NCBI RefSeq assembly: GCF_014211975.1
Contig: NZ_CP060084.1
Span: forward strand, 4,103,001-4,167,000
Source of the DNA: Teredinibacter haidensis
Lineage (GTDB): Bacteria; Pseudomonadota; Gammaproteobacteria; Pseudomonadales; Cellvibrionaceae
Direction of reading: 5' to 3'
Length of the DNA: 64,000 bases
Shown here: piece after piece, positions 17,938 through 27,464 of the stretch
How positions within the stretch are numbered: position 1 is the first letter of the stretch
How the letters are laid out: each line of letters opens with the position of its first letter
The notes under the pieces: generated by a model
Told to the model about the DNA's origin: nothing
The model's database searches: none
Seen by the model: only the letters and a program-made list of their open reading frames with translations
Translations under genes and position numbers: made by a program

Positions 17938-19770
17938 ATGAATAGACGTGAAATCATTAAGTTAATTGCCGCAGGTTATACGCTTCCCGTCGGAGGTGTT
18001 CAATTACTGGCGAATTCCGCCCACGCGAAAGATAGCCTTGTTCAGCCGTTGAAGATCGAACTCTCGACTGCGGGTCGGATTGGGTTTTATATAGATTATT
18101 CAGAACTCACAAGCCCTGGCACACATACTTTTTTTGTTTATCGCACCCATGGCACAGAGGGTAAGGTTTCGGTTAAATACCAAAGTAGGGGAGACTCCCA
18201 TGACAATGTCTCCGGTGAGTTAAGCTGGGAAAATGGGGAAGCGAATATTCAAAAGGTTGAAGTTAATGTACCGGAAGATGTAAAAGCCGCTGGCGAGCAC
18301 AGGATATGGCTTGAGTTAACAGAGCCAAGCGGCGAGGCCAAATTACATTTTGGTGATGCGACGGTTGCATATGGTGTAATTGATGACGATACGATAGCCC
18401 CCGATGTGGAAGCTGTGTTTTTTGACACTACGGCAGATAACTCCGGAGACGGTACACAGAAGAGCCCGTACAACAATATTTATGATGCAATCGCAAATGT
18501 AAACACAAAGCGATACATCTATGGCCGGGGGCTGGTTATTTCCGATGGAACGAATGATTCAGGAATATATAGAAGTGAAGGTACCAACTGCATTAAGGTA
18601 CCGGCGACGAGAAACGGTGAAGCAACGCGGTTGATTATCCGCAATTGGCCTGGATATAAGCTCTCTGTAGAAGGTAAGGAAGGCAGCAAAAATTGTATTG
18701 GTTTCCTTGCCAAGAAAGATGAGAGTTATCACACGTTCAAGAATATTGATTTTAAAAATCTCGATGCTAGCGATGTTGGCCCTTCAGCCGGTATTTGGCA
18801 CCACTATGCGGTAACGTCGGGTTGTAAGGCAAATACCGTAGAAGGTTGTAGCTTTGAGGAGATCAACGGTCACACGGGAACCAACAGTGCAGGTATTTCT
18901 CCCTACGGATGGGCGAGCGGAAAAATCTGGAGATGTACTTTTGATCGTGTTGCAACTGCGGGAAACTATAAGAACCAAAATACAGCAGGAGTACTGGTGT
19001 ATAACGGAAAGGGCATTTCTGTTCAGCGTTGTGAGTTTAAGGAGAACATGTACCATGGAGTTTACCAAAAACGAATTAAGGAATTACATAATGTATCCGC
19101 TAGCGTAAAATTCAGCGTATTTAATGGCGTGACTGTTTACTACGGTAATTCGGGGAGTTCTGGAGAATCGCATAGCTACACTATTGTACAAAATAATGTG
19201 TTCATAGGAGGCGGGACTTCCTCAACGCCTTCTGGTATTAAACATAAAACCGAAAACAGCTCGGTAGGGGCCGTTGGAGAGAAGCAATGGTGGTGTAATA
19301 ATGTTTTCTATAGATGTGGCTACGGAGAAGATGGCGCAATTAATTTTGTATTAGCGAATAAAGCAGCCATCTTTAATAATATTTTCTATGAGTGTCGAAG
19401 AGCCTGGAGAGAATATAAAGACTATTCCGATAGTGACATTGATATCGAATTTGCAGACTATAACTGTGTATATGGCACGACTTACAAATATGAATATGAA
19501 TGGCGTTCACTCGATATATCATACGCTTCCAAACATTTTGATTCGCTCAATAATTTTGTAAGTAAAGATATACAGGTGGATCCTCTATTTGAGAAAAATA
19601 GTTTCCGTTTTCTGTTGGTGAGCCCGTGTTATAAAAGAGGCGTTAGTGGCACCGATATGGGTGTTTACCTGACCGGTCGAGAGGTGATAGGTGTGAGCAA
19701 CGAGGAAGTTACAAGAATAAACCCAATTCAAAAAATGGGCGGGGAACGCATTAGAGAATTTAAAGCTTAG
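17938..19770 (+). CDS. Exported right-handed parallel beta-helix protein
   Basis: 610 residues. The N-terminus MNRREIIKLIAAG resembles a Tat signal (Arg-Arg followed by a hydrophobic stretch ending HAKD). A domain of ~120 residues follows, then FFDTTADNSGDGTQKSPY starts a long parallel beta-helix region (~165-560) with repeated Asn-rich turns (NTVEGCSFEEING, KGISVQRCEFKENMYHG, AIFNNIFYECRRAW). This is the fold of polysaccharide lyases and epimerases and of phage depolymerases. No catalytic set could be assigned. In this setting it probably acts on, or trims, the exported polymer. GGAG is just upstream of the ATG. Confidence 0.75.
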   Translation: MNRREIIKLIAAGYTLPVGGVQLLANSAHAKDSLVQPLKIELSTAGRIGFYIDYSELTSPGTHTFFVYRTHGTEGKVSVKYQSRGDSHDNVSGELSWENGEANIQKVEVNVPEDVKAAGEHRIWLELTEPSGEAKLHFGDATVAYGVIDDDTIAPDVEAVFFDTTADNSGDGTQKSPYNNIYDAIANVNTKRYIYGRGLVISDGTNDSGIYRSEGTNCIKVPATRNGEATRLIIRNWPGYKLSVEGKEGSKNCIGFLAKKDESYHTFKNIDFKNLDASDVGPSAGIWHHYAVTSGCKANTVEGCSFEEINGHTGTNSAGISPYGWASGKIWRCTFDRVATAGNYKNQNTAGVLVYNGKGISVQRCEFKENMYHGVYQKRIKELHNVSASVKFSVFNGVTVYYGNSGSSGESHSYTIVQNNVFIGGGTSSTPSGIKHKTENSSVGAVGEKQWWCNNVFYRCGYGEDGAINFVLANKAAIFNNIFYECRRAWREYKDYSDSDIDIEFADYNCVYGTTYKYEYEWRSLDISYASKHFDSLNNFVSKDIQVDPLFEKNSFRFLLVSPCYKRGVSGTDMGVYLTGREVIGVSNEEVTRINPIQKMGGERIREFKA

Positions 19771-19935
19771 ACAATGATCTAAGTTCTGTAAGCTAATGTT
19801 GGGTATCGATGATCTAGCTCTCGTTGTACGTGGCGGTGTAAAAATATTTTTGCGTTCAATTGGCTAAATATTCTTTCACCGTTTCGTGCATGCAACGTTC
19901 AGGGTATTTCTGCTTGGTCTTCTTTATAGGTTGGT

Positions 19936-21156
19936 TTACTCGAGAAGTGAATAATAAAGCTTCTCATACTTGTTAGTAATTTGTGCTAGTGATAGGGACG
20001 ATGATTCGATGCGCGCCTTCCCGTTTAGGCCCATGTCTATAGCCAGGTTCGGGGACATAAGTAGTTGTTTTATTTTTTCAAATAAATCTACATGGTTGTC
20101 ACACTGGAAAACCAACCCCTCGTGTTTATCGCTCATTATTGAAGTTGTGCACGCTCTATCACTGGCGATGATCGGTACGCCGGACGCCATCCCTTCCAAT
20201 ACAACGTTGGGTAGGCCTTCACCACGAGATGGCAGTATCATTATATCGCTGACACGTAGGAAGTCCGGAACTCTTGTGTCACGCCCCCAGAAAATAACAG
20301 AATCTGTAATCGCCTTATCTTTTGCATAATCCCTGATGGAATTACTGAAATAGTCTGGGGGCGAATTATCTTCAGGGCCTAGTAGGAGTAGAGATCCATC
20401 TAGCTGTTCGCTCTTAATCTTCTCCCAAGCTTTGATTAATGTGTCAATGCCTTTGCGATAATCAACAATGCCGACAAATGTAATCAAAGGCGTTTCGGGA
20501 AGGCCGAGCTCTTTTTTCAATAAATTCCGCTTTTCTTGATTGGAACATGGGGAAAAACGTTCTGTATCTACTCCATTTGGTATGTCTGCGATTTTAGCTT
20601 CCTGTAGACCGCTTTGTACTAGTTCGGCTCGTGTTTCCTGTGAAATACTAACGTAGCGATCTATGCATTTCATAGCAAACTTCTGAAGCTTACCCCATCG
20701 CCCTTTGCCAATGCATGCTAGATCGCTTTCTACCAGTGTGATTTTAACTAACGATTTTTTCCCAAGAATTCTTGCAAAAACTCCAACAATGCCAAGCTGC
20801 AAATGTGCGCCTATTATATGAATAATGTCATAGGAGTTACGTTTTAGAAATAGAATAATAAAAAGCCTTATCCAGAAACGAATTAATTGGAGTTGCGCGA
20901 GACCGCCGCTCGGACGGGAAACTCGGTATACCGGAATTCCTTCGATAACTTCGTGATCCAACAAATTATCGCGTTGAATAGTAACAACAAATGAAGATAT
21001 GTTTTCTTTGTTGAGCGATTTTAGAAGTGCGAGCGCTTGTAAACTGGCGCCACTATAAGATGGCGGAAAAAACCCCGCTATTAGGCAAATTCTTGGAGCG
21101 CTATCTGAAGCCACTGTTCTATCCCTTTTTCCAATAATATGTGTTAGTTTTATCAA
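19936..21156 (-). CDS. Glycosyltransferase family 4
   Basis: 406-residue GT-B retaining glycosyltransferase. The N-terminal acceptor domain shows LIAGFFPPSYSGASLQ. The donor site has PNGVDTERF, FVGIVDYRKGIDTLIKAWE and the E-x7-E element EGLPNVVLE. It should add one sugar to the lipid-linked repeat unit at the inner face of the membrane; donor and linkage cannot be predicted. It is the distal gene of the leftward 11-gene run and is convergent with the beta-helix gene. Confidence 0.9.
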   Translation of the reverse strand: MIKLTHIIGKRDRTVASDSAPRICLIAGFFPPSYSGASLQALALLKSLNKENISSFVVTIQRDNLLDHEVIEGIPVYRVSRPSGGLAQLQLIRFWIRLFIILFLKRNSYDIIHIIGAHLQLGIVGVFARILGKKSLVKITLVESDLACIGKGRWGKLQKFAMKCIDRYVSISQETRAELVQSGLQEAKIADIPNGVDTERFSPCSNQEKRNLLKKELGLPETPLITFVGIVDYRKGIDTLIKAWEKIKSEQLDGSLLLLGPEDNSPPDYFSNSIRDYAKDKAITDSVIFWGRDTRVPDFLRVSDIMILPSRGEGLPNVVLEGMASGVPIIASDRACTTSIMSDKHEGLVFQCDNHVDLFEKIKQLLMSPNLAIDMGLNGKARIESSSLSLAQITNKYEKLYYSLLE

Positions 21157-21195
21157 AATTAAAATAAATTATGCTAACTTTCGGTGTTGCCATAC

Positions 21196-22245
21196 TTAAT
21201 AGTCTGGTTGTGTGGAAATCGCATTCTTTGGTGATTTTGGTTTTGAGCCGCTTAGCTTGCCTTTTAAAAATAGCGTAAAATATTTTTCAATCAAAAGGTA
21301 AGTTATTGATGAACAGAAAATAGATACAAATAATGCCAGCGCTGGCAAAAATATCATGGGAAATTTTGAGTCCAACCCGAGGAAAAACCAGAGCTTCCCT
21401 ACGGCAGGCAAAGCAAAATCATGAACCAGATAAAGCGAATAAGAAATATTTCCAAGTAGAATAAGAATTTTGCTACTGTTCATTAGATTCTCTTTCGGCA
21501 GCATAATGCAGCCGAATACCAACATCGAGCAGCCAATACCCCAGTCGAAAACTCTGCCACCGGGAATTGGCAAGACAATAAGAAACAAACCAAGGCCAGC
21601 GACCAAATAGCTGAGGTTGCTGGTAAATTCCTTTCTAAACCAAAATCGGGCAATAATCGATCCTGTGAGAAATTCAAGTAATAGTGGAGACGTTATTTGT
21701 CGAAGAATTGGGTTGTTAAGTTCTAGTGATGCGCCGGCTAGTACGGCAAGTAAAATGATTGACCATACTACGTTAGGGCCAACATTACGCGGTAAAATAA
21801 AGACCAAAGAAAAAATTATGTAAAAGCATATTTCAAAATTTAATGTCCATCCTATGCCAATGACTGGTGATAGCTTGTTTGGAATAAAAAATAACGAGTA
21901 AAATAGCTGTTCAGACGTTACTTTCAGGCTAGAGAATAGCTGTGGGAAAAGATAAAACAAAGAAAATAAAAAAATTGTCAGTGCCCAGTAGAGCGGGACA
22001 ATACGTATTATTCGACCTGTGATAAAATTGGTCCAGGAGATATGCTTGCGTTGAAAATTATACGTCATAACAAAACCGCTTATTATGAAAAACAAATCAA
22101 CGCCAGACCGAGCGTCATCAAATATCTGGCTGGCGTGTGCTTTCATGTTGTCAATGCCATAGTAATCGTACATGAGTGCTTCGGCATGAATAAGTGCGAC
22201 AGAAAAAGCCGCGATTCCCCTTAATACCTGAATTGAATATATCAT
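21196..22245 (-). CDS. Membrane acyltransferase 3 family protein
   Basis: About 349 residues with ~10 hydrophobic segments. The N-terminus IQVLRGIAAFSVALIHA carries the RxxAxxxV/H start of acyltransferase family 3. FIISGFVMTYNF and RRIIRI-like basic residues after the third helix (GRIIRIVPLYW) are further hallmarks. Members O-acetylate surface polysaccharides using cytosolic acetyl-CoA. The ATG at 22245 follows AGGA and is preferred to the TTG one codon earlier. It is one of two such proteins in the run, so the polymer may be acylated at two positions. Confidence 0.9.
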   Translation of the reverse strand: MIYSIQVLRGIAAFSVALIHAEALMYDYYGIDNMKAHASQIFDDARSGVDLFFIISGFVMTYNFQRKHISWTNFITGRIIRIVPLYWALTIFLFSLFYLFPQLFSSLKVTSEQLFYSLFFIPNKLSPVIGIGWTLNFEICFYIIFSLVFILPRNVGPNVVWSIILLAVLAGASLELNNPILRQITSPLLLEFLTGSIIARFWFRKEFTSNLSYLVAGLGLFLIVLPIPGGRVFDWGIGCSMLVFGCIMLPKENLMNSSKILILLGNISYSLYLVHDFALPAVGKLWFFLGLDSKFPMIFLPALALFVSIFCSSITYLLIEKYFTLFLKGKLSGSKPKSPKNAISTQPDY

Positions 22246-22248
22246 CAA

Positions 22249-22556
22249 TTATGTCCTAAAATTCCTTCTGCTCTATAAACTCTATGAGCGGATATAAGCT
22301 GTATCATACGTTTTGTGTCTGGTATGCGTAAATGAATCGACAGCTGGTGAAGACATATAAAAACTACGTTTTTCCGAAAAAACGGGCAGCAAAACGAGAA
22401 GGCCGGATCAATTCTTCATTACGTTGGTATATGCACACAATTACTAGTCACAATTCAATCGCATATAGTGCTTATGGGAAAAAGTTTATCGTCCGAGCAC
22501 CTTATATTTCGATTGAAATGATAAAAATTTTATTATGATCATTATAGCGTAGTAAG
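22249..22556. other. Intergenic gap between two acyltransferase genes
   Basis: About 308 AT-rich bases inside the otherwise tight leftward gene run. No supportable gene, RNA or terminator was seen. It could hold an internal promoter for the two distal genes. Confidence 0.4.
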
Positions 22557-23534
22557 TTATCTACCTGGCGATCCCGCAAGTTTTTCAATGATCCTTGAAA
22601 TAAAATTGTCGTATACTAACTGGGAGTAATAGGACGCTACCCCTATAATGGGTAAACAAACAATATATAAATATAAGGTTTGATATATCGGGGTAGCAGG
22701 GAAATAGAATTCCTTAAGCAGTAGAAAAATCGGTCGGTGAAGTAAGTACATGCAAAAGCTCGAATAGGCCAGTACTGAAATAAATTTAGAATCTATAAGG
22801 CGAGCATTAAACCGTTTAGCTAGACCGACGATGACAAAAGCTCCTATTAAAACCATAACCATTGCGATTAATGTATCGATAATACGGTATTTTACATTAA
22901 CAAAAGAAATTGCTACGGCAGGGAAAAAAAGCAGCAGGGCTACCAGTGTACTTTTTTTGTCAATAAACTGGGGAATCTCCTTTCCTATATACAATGCTAC
23001 AAAAAAACACGCATAGTACTGAAGGAATCTTCCATCTATAGACGGAAAAAAAACAGAAAGTATCAAAATTGTACAGAGAATCAAGGAGAAAAGTATGATG
23101 TAAGAAAATACATTTTTACTTGATTCGATGTAAATAGGCGCCAAAAGGTAATAAGTAAATAGAACCGTGATAAACCAGAGGGTTAAAGGCGAAGACCCGT
23201 CAAATAGGGATACAAATACTATTGACTTCCAAACGGTATAGAAATCAAGTAACCCAACTGCATAAAAAATGAGTAAAGATAGGGCGTATAAAGGATAAAT
23301 TCGGATGAAGCGTTTTATGAAAAATTCTTTAAGTGTGAATTTTGACTTACTTGTCGCACCTATTAAGTAGCCCGATACAAAAATAAAGGTGCCTAAGACA
23401 ATAAGTGTAAACTTTTGTGTTGCGAAGTTCATATAGAGAGGAAAAGCATCTGTATAATTGAACAAATGCCAAAATCCTACGACGTACATCATAGAAAGTG
23501 AGCGAACATAATCGAGATAAACCATTCTTTCCAT
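22557..23534 (-). CDS. Membrane acyltransferase 3 family protein
   Basis: 325 residues, ~10 membrane segments. The family start is seen as YLDYVRSLSMMYVVGFWH (Arg and His on the first helix), then FIFVSGYLIG and the basic loop KRFIRIYPLY. It is a divergent paralogue of the neighbouring acyltransferase, with clearly different sequence outside the motifs. Likely O-acylates a sugar of the repeat unit. The Leu/Ile/Phe-rich low-GC composition fits a serotype-like, exchangeable region. Confidence 0.88.
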   Translation of the reverse strand: MERMVYLDYVRSLSMMYVVGFWHLFNYTDAFPLYMNFATQKFTLIVLGTFIFVSGYLIGATSKSKFTLKEFFIKRFIRIYPLYALSLLIFYAVGLLDFYTVWKSIVFVSLFDGSSPLTLWFITVLFTYYLLAPIYIESSKNVFSYIILFSLILCTILILSVFFPSIDGRFLQYYACFFVALYIGKEIPQFIDKKSTLVALLLFFPAVAISFVNVKYRIIDTLIAMVMVLIGAFVIVGLAKRFNARLIDSKFISVLAYSSFCMYLLHRPIFLLLKEFYFPATPIYQTLYLYIVCLPIIGVASYYSQLVYDNFISRIIEKLAGSPGR

Positions 23535-23569
23535 AAGGATGTCTTTCTATTTTTGTGTGATTGTGAAGG

Positions 23570-24664
23570 TCATATTTTGTCCAGAAAAGCCATATATTTA
23601 TTAGTATAATTGCCAATAGTAAACTCTTCATTGTAGCGACTGTACGCATTCTTACCGAGCGTTGATCGCTGCTCAGAATCGTACATTAGTAACTTCAGTT
23701 TCTCTGCAAGATCGGCTACATTTTCAGGTTTGAATAATAACCCATCTACTCCGTTATCTATGACGGTTGGAATCCCATCTATATTTGAGGCCAGTCTCGG
23801 ACGAGAGAGAGCTGCAGCCTCCAGTAACACTCTTCCCATTCCTTCCGTACGTGAGGCAAGAACAAAAATTGTACAGAGGCTGATTTCATTAGGAATTTCA
23901 AAAAATGCTACTGGTTTGGAGAACGCAATCTGAGAATTATTGTTTGATATAAGCTTGAGATCTGCGATCTCTGCCTCGCTTAAATGCCCAATTATTTTTA
24001 GTTTCCAATCGTTTTCCTTTTCACTTAGTTCAGTGAAAGCTTTGACAAGAAGGTCGAACCCCTTAATTTTTGATGGGAAGCCAATCGATAAAATCAGTTT
24101 GTTTTCATTGTCTGAAAGTTCTTGAGGGTGAATGTCTGTGTATGATGCGAATATTGCAGTTTTAACTTTGGATTTAATCCTAAAGCCTTCCAGTTGCTTT
24201 TCAAATAGTAATTTCACGCCATTTGCACGATTCATCACAAATTGCTGAATTGCGTGCATTAGCCAATATTTTGGAGACTTGCCCGAATTCAGCTCTGAAT
24301 TGTAAACACCGTTTACTTCGATAATCAATTTACATCGAAAAATTAGTTTTAACAAAAGCCCAATCAGTCCCGATTTAAGTGGGTCATAACATATGACGAA
24401 TATTTCTTCGCCAGGACTCTTGGATTTAGACAGGCGTTTTAGCTGGCGATAGCTCTCTTTTAGCAGTCGAAATATTTCAATAAAGCGATTTTTAAAATTT
24501 GCTTTAACCAACACGGCATTATAGTTGCTGAGCTGAACGGACTCAGTGTCATTCGACGTAGAAACGATCGCTCCTCGGCTAAATTTTGAGAAAGCCTCAC
24601 ACTTTGTCTTGAATAATGCGTTAGGGTCGTAAGTTGGTCCAGGGTATATGTTTAAAATAATCAT
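23570..24664 (-). CDS. Glycosyltransferase family 4
   Basis: 364-residue GT-B enzyme. The donor half shows LILSIGFPSKIKGFDLLVKAF, then ASRTEGMGRVLLEAAAL with the conserved Glu pair and DGIPTVIDNGVDGLLF. The N-terminal half is less conserved, as usual for acceptor domains. It lies three bases from the O-antigen ligase gene, in the same transcript. Sugar specificity is unknown. Confidence 0.9.
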   Translation of the reverse strand: MIILNIYPGPTYDPNALFKTKCEAFSKFSRGAIVSTSNDTESVQLSNYNAVLVKANFKNRFIEIFRLLKESYRQLKRLSKSKSPGEEIFVICYDPLKSGLIGLLLKLIFRCKLIIEVNGVYNSELNSGKSPKYWLMHAIQQFVMNRANGVKLLFEKQLEGFRIKSKVKTAIFASYTDIHPQELSDNENKLILSIGFPSKIKGFDLLVKAFTELSEKENDWKLKIIGHLSEAEIADLKLISNNNSQIAFSKPVAFFEIPNEISLCTIFVLASRTEGMGRVLLEAAALSRPRLASNIDGIPTVIDNGVDGLLFKPENVADLAEKLKLLMYDSEQRSTLGKNAYSRYNEEFTIGNYTNKYMAFLDKI

Positions 24665-24666
24665 TG

Positions 24667-25935
24667 TTATCCGCGATCATTTTTGAGTTTGTTGTCATTT
24701 ATATTTCGAAAGTGTCTTCGTTGTATCGCAAAGACAGCGATCCAAATTGGGATATGCGGATAGTACGCTACGGCTATAAACGCACCAGATACGCAGTAAG
24801 CTGCCATATTTCCTATCAATATTCTTGCTAGTAATTGATTTGTCTTTTCGTCTGGATCTGTAACTGGCTCGTCATTCCGAGCCATGCTGAAATAGAGCTT
24901 CATCGGGAATAGTACAAATACTATCAAATAGATCAGTGAGCCGATCGTACCTGTCTCCGATAGAATTTGAAAATATACTGAATGCACTACTTTGCCACGA
25001 TAATTTTTGTTGTCTCGCCCTACCTTATACCAGGAAGTGAACTGTTGGTAATCTCCGGCTCTAAAGGCGAATTGAGCGACGCCTACGCCCATTATCGGGT
25101 TATGCTTATAGGTCACCCAGGCAGTTTCCCAAAGCTGGTAGCGTTCGACTTTGGTGTCATCGTTTGGGTCGGTCATTGATGCCATGTCTTCATAATAGCC
25201 ATCAGGCAAAACAGCGAATATAACGCCGGACATAGTGACGGATACAGCTACGGCGATGAGAGCATATTTGATTCTCTTTCTCCCCAGCCACCAAACCGTA
25301 AGGAGTGTTGCTACCAAGCCAAGTAATCCGCCTCTTGAGCTAGTGATGATTATGGCCATAACGATTATAGCTACGGTTCCAATTCTGAACCAGAATTGCT
25401 TGCGTGTGATATCGGGTAGCCACAACGAATAAAGGGCGAATGGAAGTCCCATTGCGAGAGCTAGAGCTGCGTCATTTTCATCACTGGTGAAAGCGCCTGG
25501 ACCACGACCACCGTTTTTAATAGTAATCAAGGCCATAAAAAAATGTATGACAACCATTAAGTTGATCAAGCTTGAAATTCGCTTGCTGTTATCGAATATG
25601 ATGTATATCGCTGCACACTGAGTAAAAAGCTGTGTTACATAGCGAAACCCCATTTTATAGGGCACAACGTTAACCAGACCTATTCCTCCGACAACAAAAA
25701 TGACACCGAGTATAAGTACAATTACGACAGGCGACTTGAGTACGCTGGCCCTTAAGTGAAAGAGTCCCCAAACGGAAAGTAGCGCGAATATCACCCCAGA
25801 TGTGGGGAATAACGTCATCCCGGGGATATACTCTTGTGGCCTAACATACATAAAGAATAGGTATAGATAGGCCAGTATGGTACCGGTCTTTCTGTCGCCA
25901 TCTGTTAAGCTATTTTTGTCGTTATAAATATCCAT
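24667..25935 (-). CDS. O-antigen ligase/polymerase family membrane protein (exosortase-associated type)
   Basis: 422 residues with ~11 transmembrane helices and the Wzy_C/O-antigen ligase core. TSSRGGLLGL near 190-200 carries the conserved Arg, and a large periplasmic loop follows with VGVAQFAFRA and VVHSVYFQILSETGTIG, where the conserved His sits. The N-terminal YVRPQEYIPG resembles the O-glycosylation ligases linked to exosortase A. It could polymerise the repeat unit or ligate the glycan to protein or lipid; sequence alone does not decide. Confidence 0.85.
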   Translation of the reverse strand: MDIYNDKNSLTDGDRKTGTILAYLYLFFMYVRPQEYIPGMTLFPTSGVIFALLSVWGLFHLRASVLKSPVVIVLILGVIFVVGGIGLVNVVPYKMGFRYVTQLFTQCAAIYIIFDNSKRISSLINLMVVIHFFMALITIKNGGRGPGAFTSDENDAALALAMGLPFALYSLWLPDITRKQFWFRIGTVAIIVMAIIITSSRGGLLGLVATLLTVWWLGRKRIKYALIAVAVSVTMSGVIFAVLPDGYYEDMASMTDPNDDTKVERYQLWETAWVTYKHNPIMGVGVAQFAFRAGDYQQFTSWYKVGRDNKNYRGKVVHSVYFQILSETGTIGSLIYLIVFVLFPMKLYFSMARNDEPVTDPDEKTNQLLARILIGNMAAYCVSGAFIAVAYYPHIPIWIAVFAIQRRHFRNINDNKLKNDRG

Positions 25936-25986
25936 GTTTATAGGTAGGCGTAGAAATCTGAATTATTGTTCACTGTTAGAACTCGT

Positions 25987-27429
25987 TTAATTTGATCGTA
26001 TCAAGGTTAATACTTCTCTAAAGCTACTTCTAAAGAAAATCAAAAGCAGAGTAAAATAAGTAAAGCTACCCATTAGGATTTTTAATGTGAGTATGTATGC
26101 AGATGGTAGCTCGCTGGCTAATAGAATGCTATTCATTGCTATAAGTACAGCTGTCATACCAAGGGTACTGGCGAGCGATGGTAGAACGGTTTGAAAAAAC
26201 TCATATAAGGTAAGGTCAAGAACTTTGAAAATTTGCATGGTGAGATAGATGAAGCCGATTGGAATCACTATAAACCAAGCCATTAGCATGGCGTTTAAAC
26301 CCCAGCTGCTTGCGTAATAAATTAGAGTCGGAAAAGCAATAAGACCTATCAATTGATACTTTAAGGAAATGTCGCTTCGGCCCAATCCGTCCAGTACCTT
26401 ATAGAAAAAGAAGTTGCTGATCATAAAGATGTTTGAAATGCAAATTATTTTTATCGGTATTAATGCCGTTAACCATTTCTCTCCCAGTAGCAACAAAATA
26501 AGCTCATCTGACACAAGTGCTATGCCAGAGAACATTGGAGCTGAAGCTAATAGTAAATATCGATACATTTGTATGAATATTTTCTTGCTACGGGGTATAT
26601 CGTCCTGTATTCGTGAAAAAGATGCAAAAATTATTTTAAAGATAATCTCAGATATTTTACTTAACGGGATGAGAGCGATAGTCCGCGCCATCTGATAGCT
26701 GCCGACTAATGTTTTACCAAGCACGGCCCCACCAATTATGGTAACCCACTGATTATTTATATGATCGATAATTCGGGAGCCTAGTACATTAGCACCATAC
26801 TTATACGATGCGCGGTTGTTACCAAAAGAACCAAATCCAGAGGGTAAGTAAGGGTGGGCAATATAGACGCCAGCAGCCATAATGACTTCACCAAGAATTG
26901 TAGAGTATATAAGTGTCCAGTAGCCGAAACCTGAAAAGGCCATTGCAAGAGCAGATACAGTAATGGATGTGCTGGCAATGCCATTGATAATAGCGGTGTG
27001 CTTAAATTTCATTGCTCTATCGAGCAAAGCCCTTGGTACAATACTAAGGGAAGATACAAATATAATGAGGGAAGCAACTCGTAAGACAGAGTTGAGTTCT
27101 GGTACTTCATAGTATTCGCTAATGAAGGGGGAAAGGTTGTAGAGAAGAAGATAGGCAAGGATTGCCAATGCATTAGATACCCAGAAAAAATTATCTAAGT
27201 CCGATTTGCTTACGCTCTTTTTATTGACAATAGCACTTCCTAGGCCCATACCTGCTAGTTTGAGGCACAGGCCCACAAATACCCCAGATATGGCGACAAT
27301 GCCATAATCTGACGGCGTCAAAATCCTTGCGACCCAAATGGTTGATACCCAAGAGAGTATCTGAACAAATAATTTTGTTGATGACTCCCAAGCGAATCCA
27401 GAAATAACTTTAGCTCTGAGATCTTGCAA
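25987..27429 (-). CDS. Polysaccharide flippase (Wzx/MOP superfamily)
   Basis: About 480 residues with 12-14 hydrophobic segments. The N-terminal VISGFAWESSTKLFVQILSWVSTIWVARILTPSDYG is the typical start of the lipopolysaccharide-type MOP exporters. It should move lipid-linked repeat units across the inner membrane. The TTG at 27429 is proposed as start: AGAGGA lies eight bases before it, the protein then begins at the conserved region, and the gene no longer overlaps the deacetylase gene. An ATG at 27522 would add 31 residues and overlap by 58 bases. Confidence 0.88.
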   Translation of the reverse strand: MQDLRAKVISGFAWESSTKLFVQILSWVSTIWVARILTPSDYGIVAISGVFVGLCLKLAGMGLGSAIVNKKSVSKSDLDNFFWVSNALAILAYLLLYNLSPFISEYYEVPELNSVLRVASLIIFVSSLSIVPRALLDRAMKFKHTAIINGIASTSITVSALAMAFSGFGYWTLIYSTILGEVIMAAGVYIAHPYLPSGFGSFGNNRASYKYGANVLGSRIIDHINNQWVTIIGGAVLGKTLVGSYQMARTIALIPLSKISEIIFKIIFASFSRIQDDIPRSKKIFIQMYRYLLLASAPMFSGIALVSDELILLLLGEKWLTALIPIKIICISNIFMISNFFFYKVLDGLGRSDISLKYQLIGLIAFPTLIYYASSWGLNAMLMAWFIVIPIGFIYLTMQIFKVLDLTLYEFFQTVLPSLASTLGMTAVLIAMNSILLASELPSAYILTLKILMGSFTYFTLLLIFFRSSFREVLTLIRSN

Positions 27430-27464
27430 CGCTTTATCCTCTAGCTTCAATATTCGAAAAGACC

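Noticed and set aside
22332..22538. 68-codon plus-strand frame between the acyltransferase genes
   Set aside because: Opposite to the operon, no ribosome site and no similarity to any family I know.
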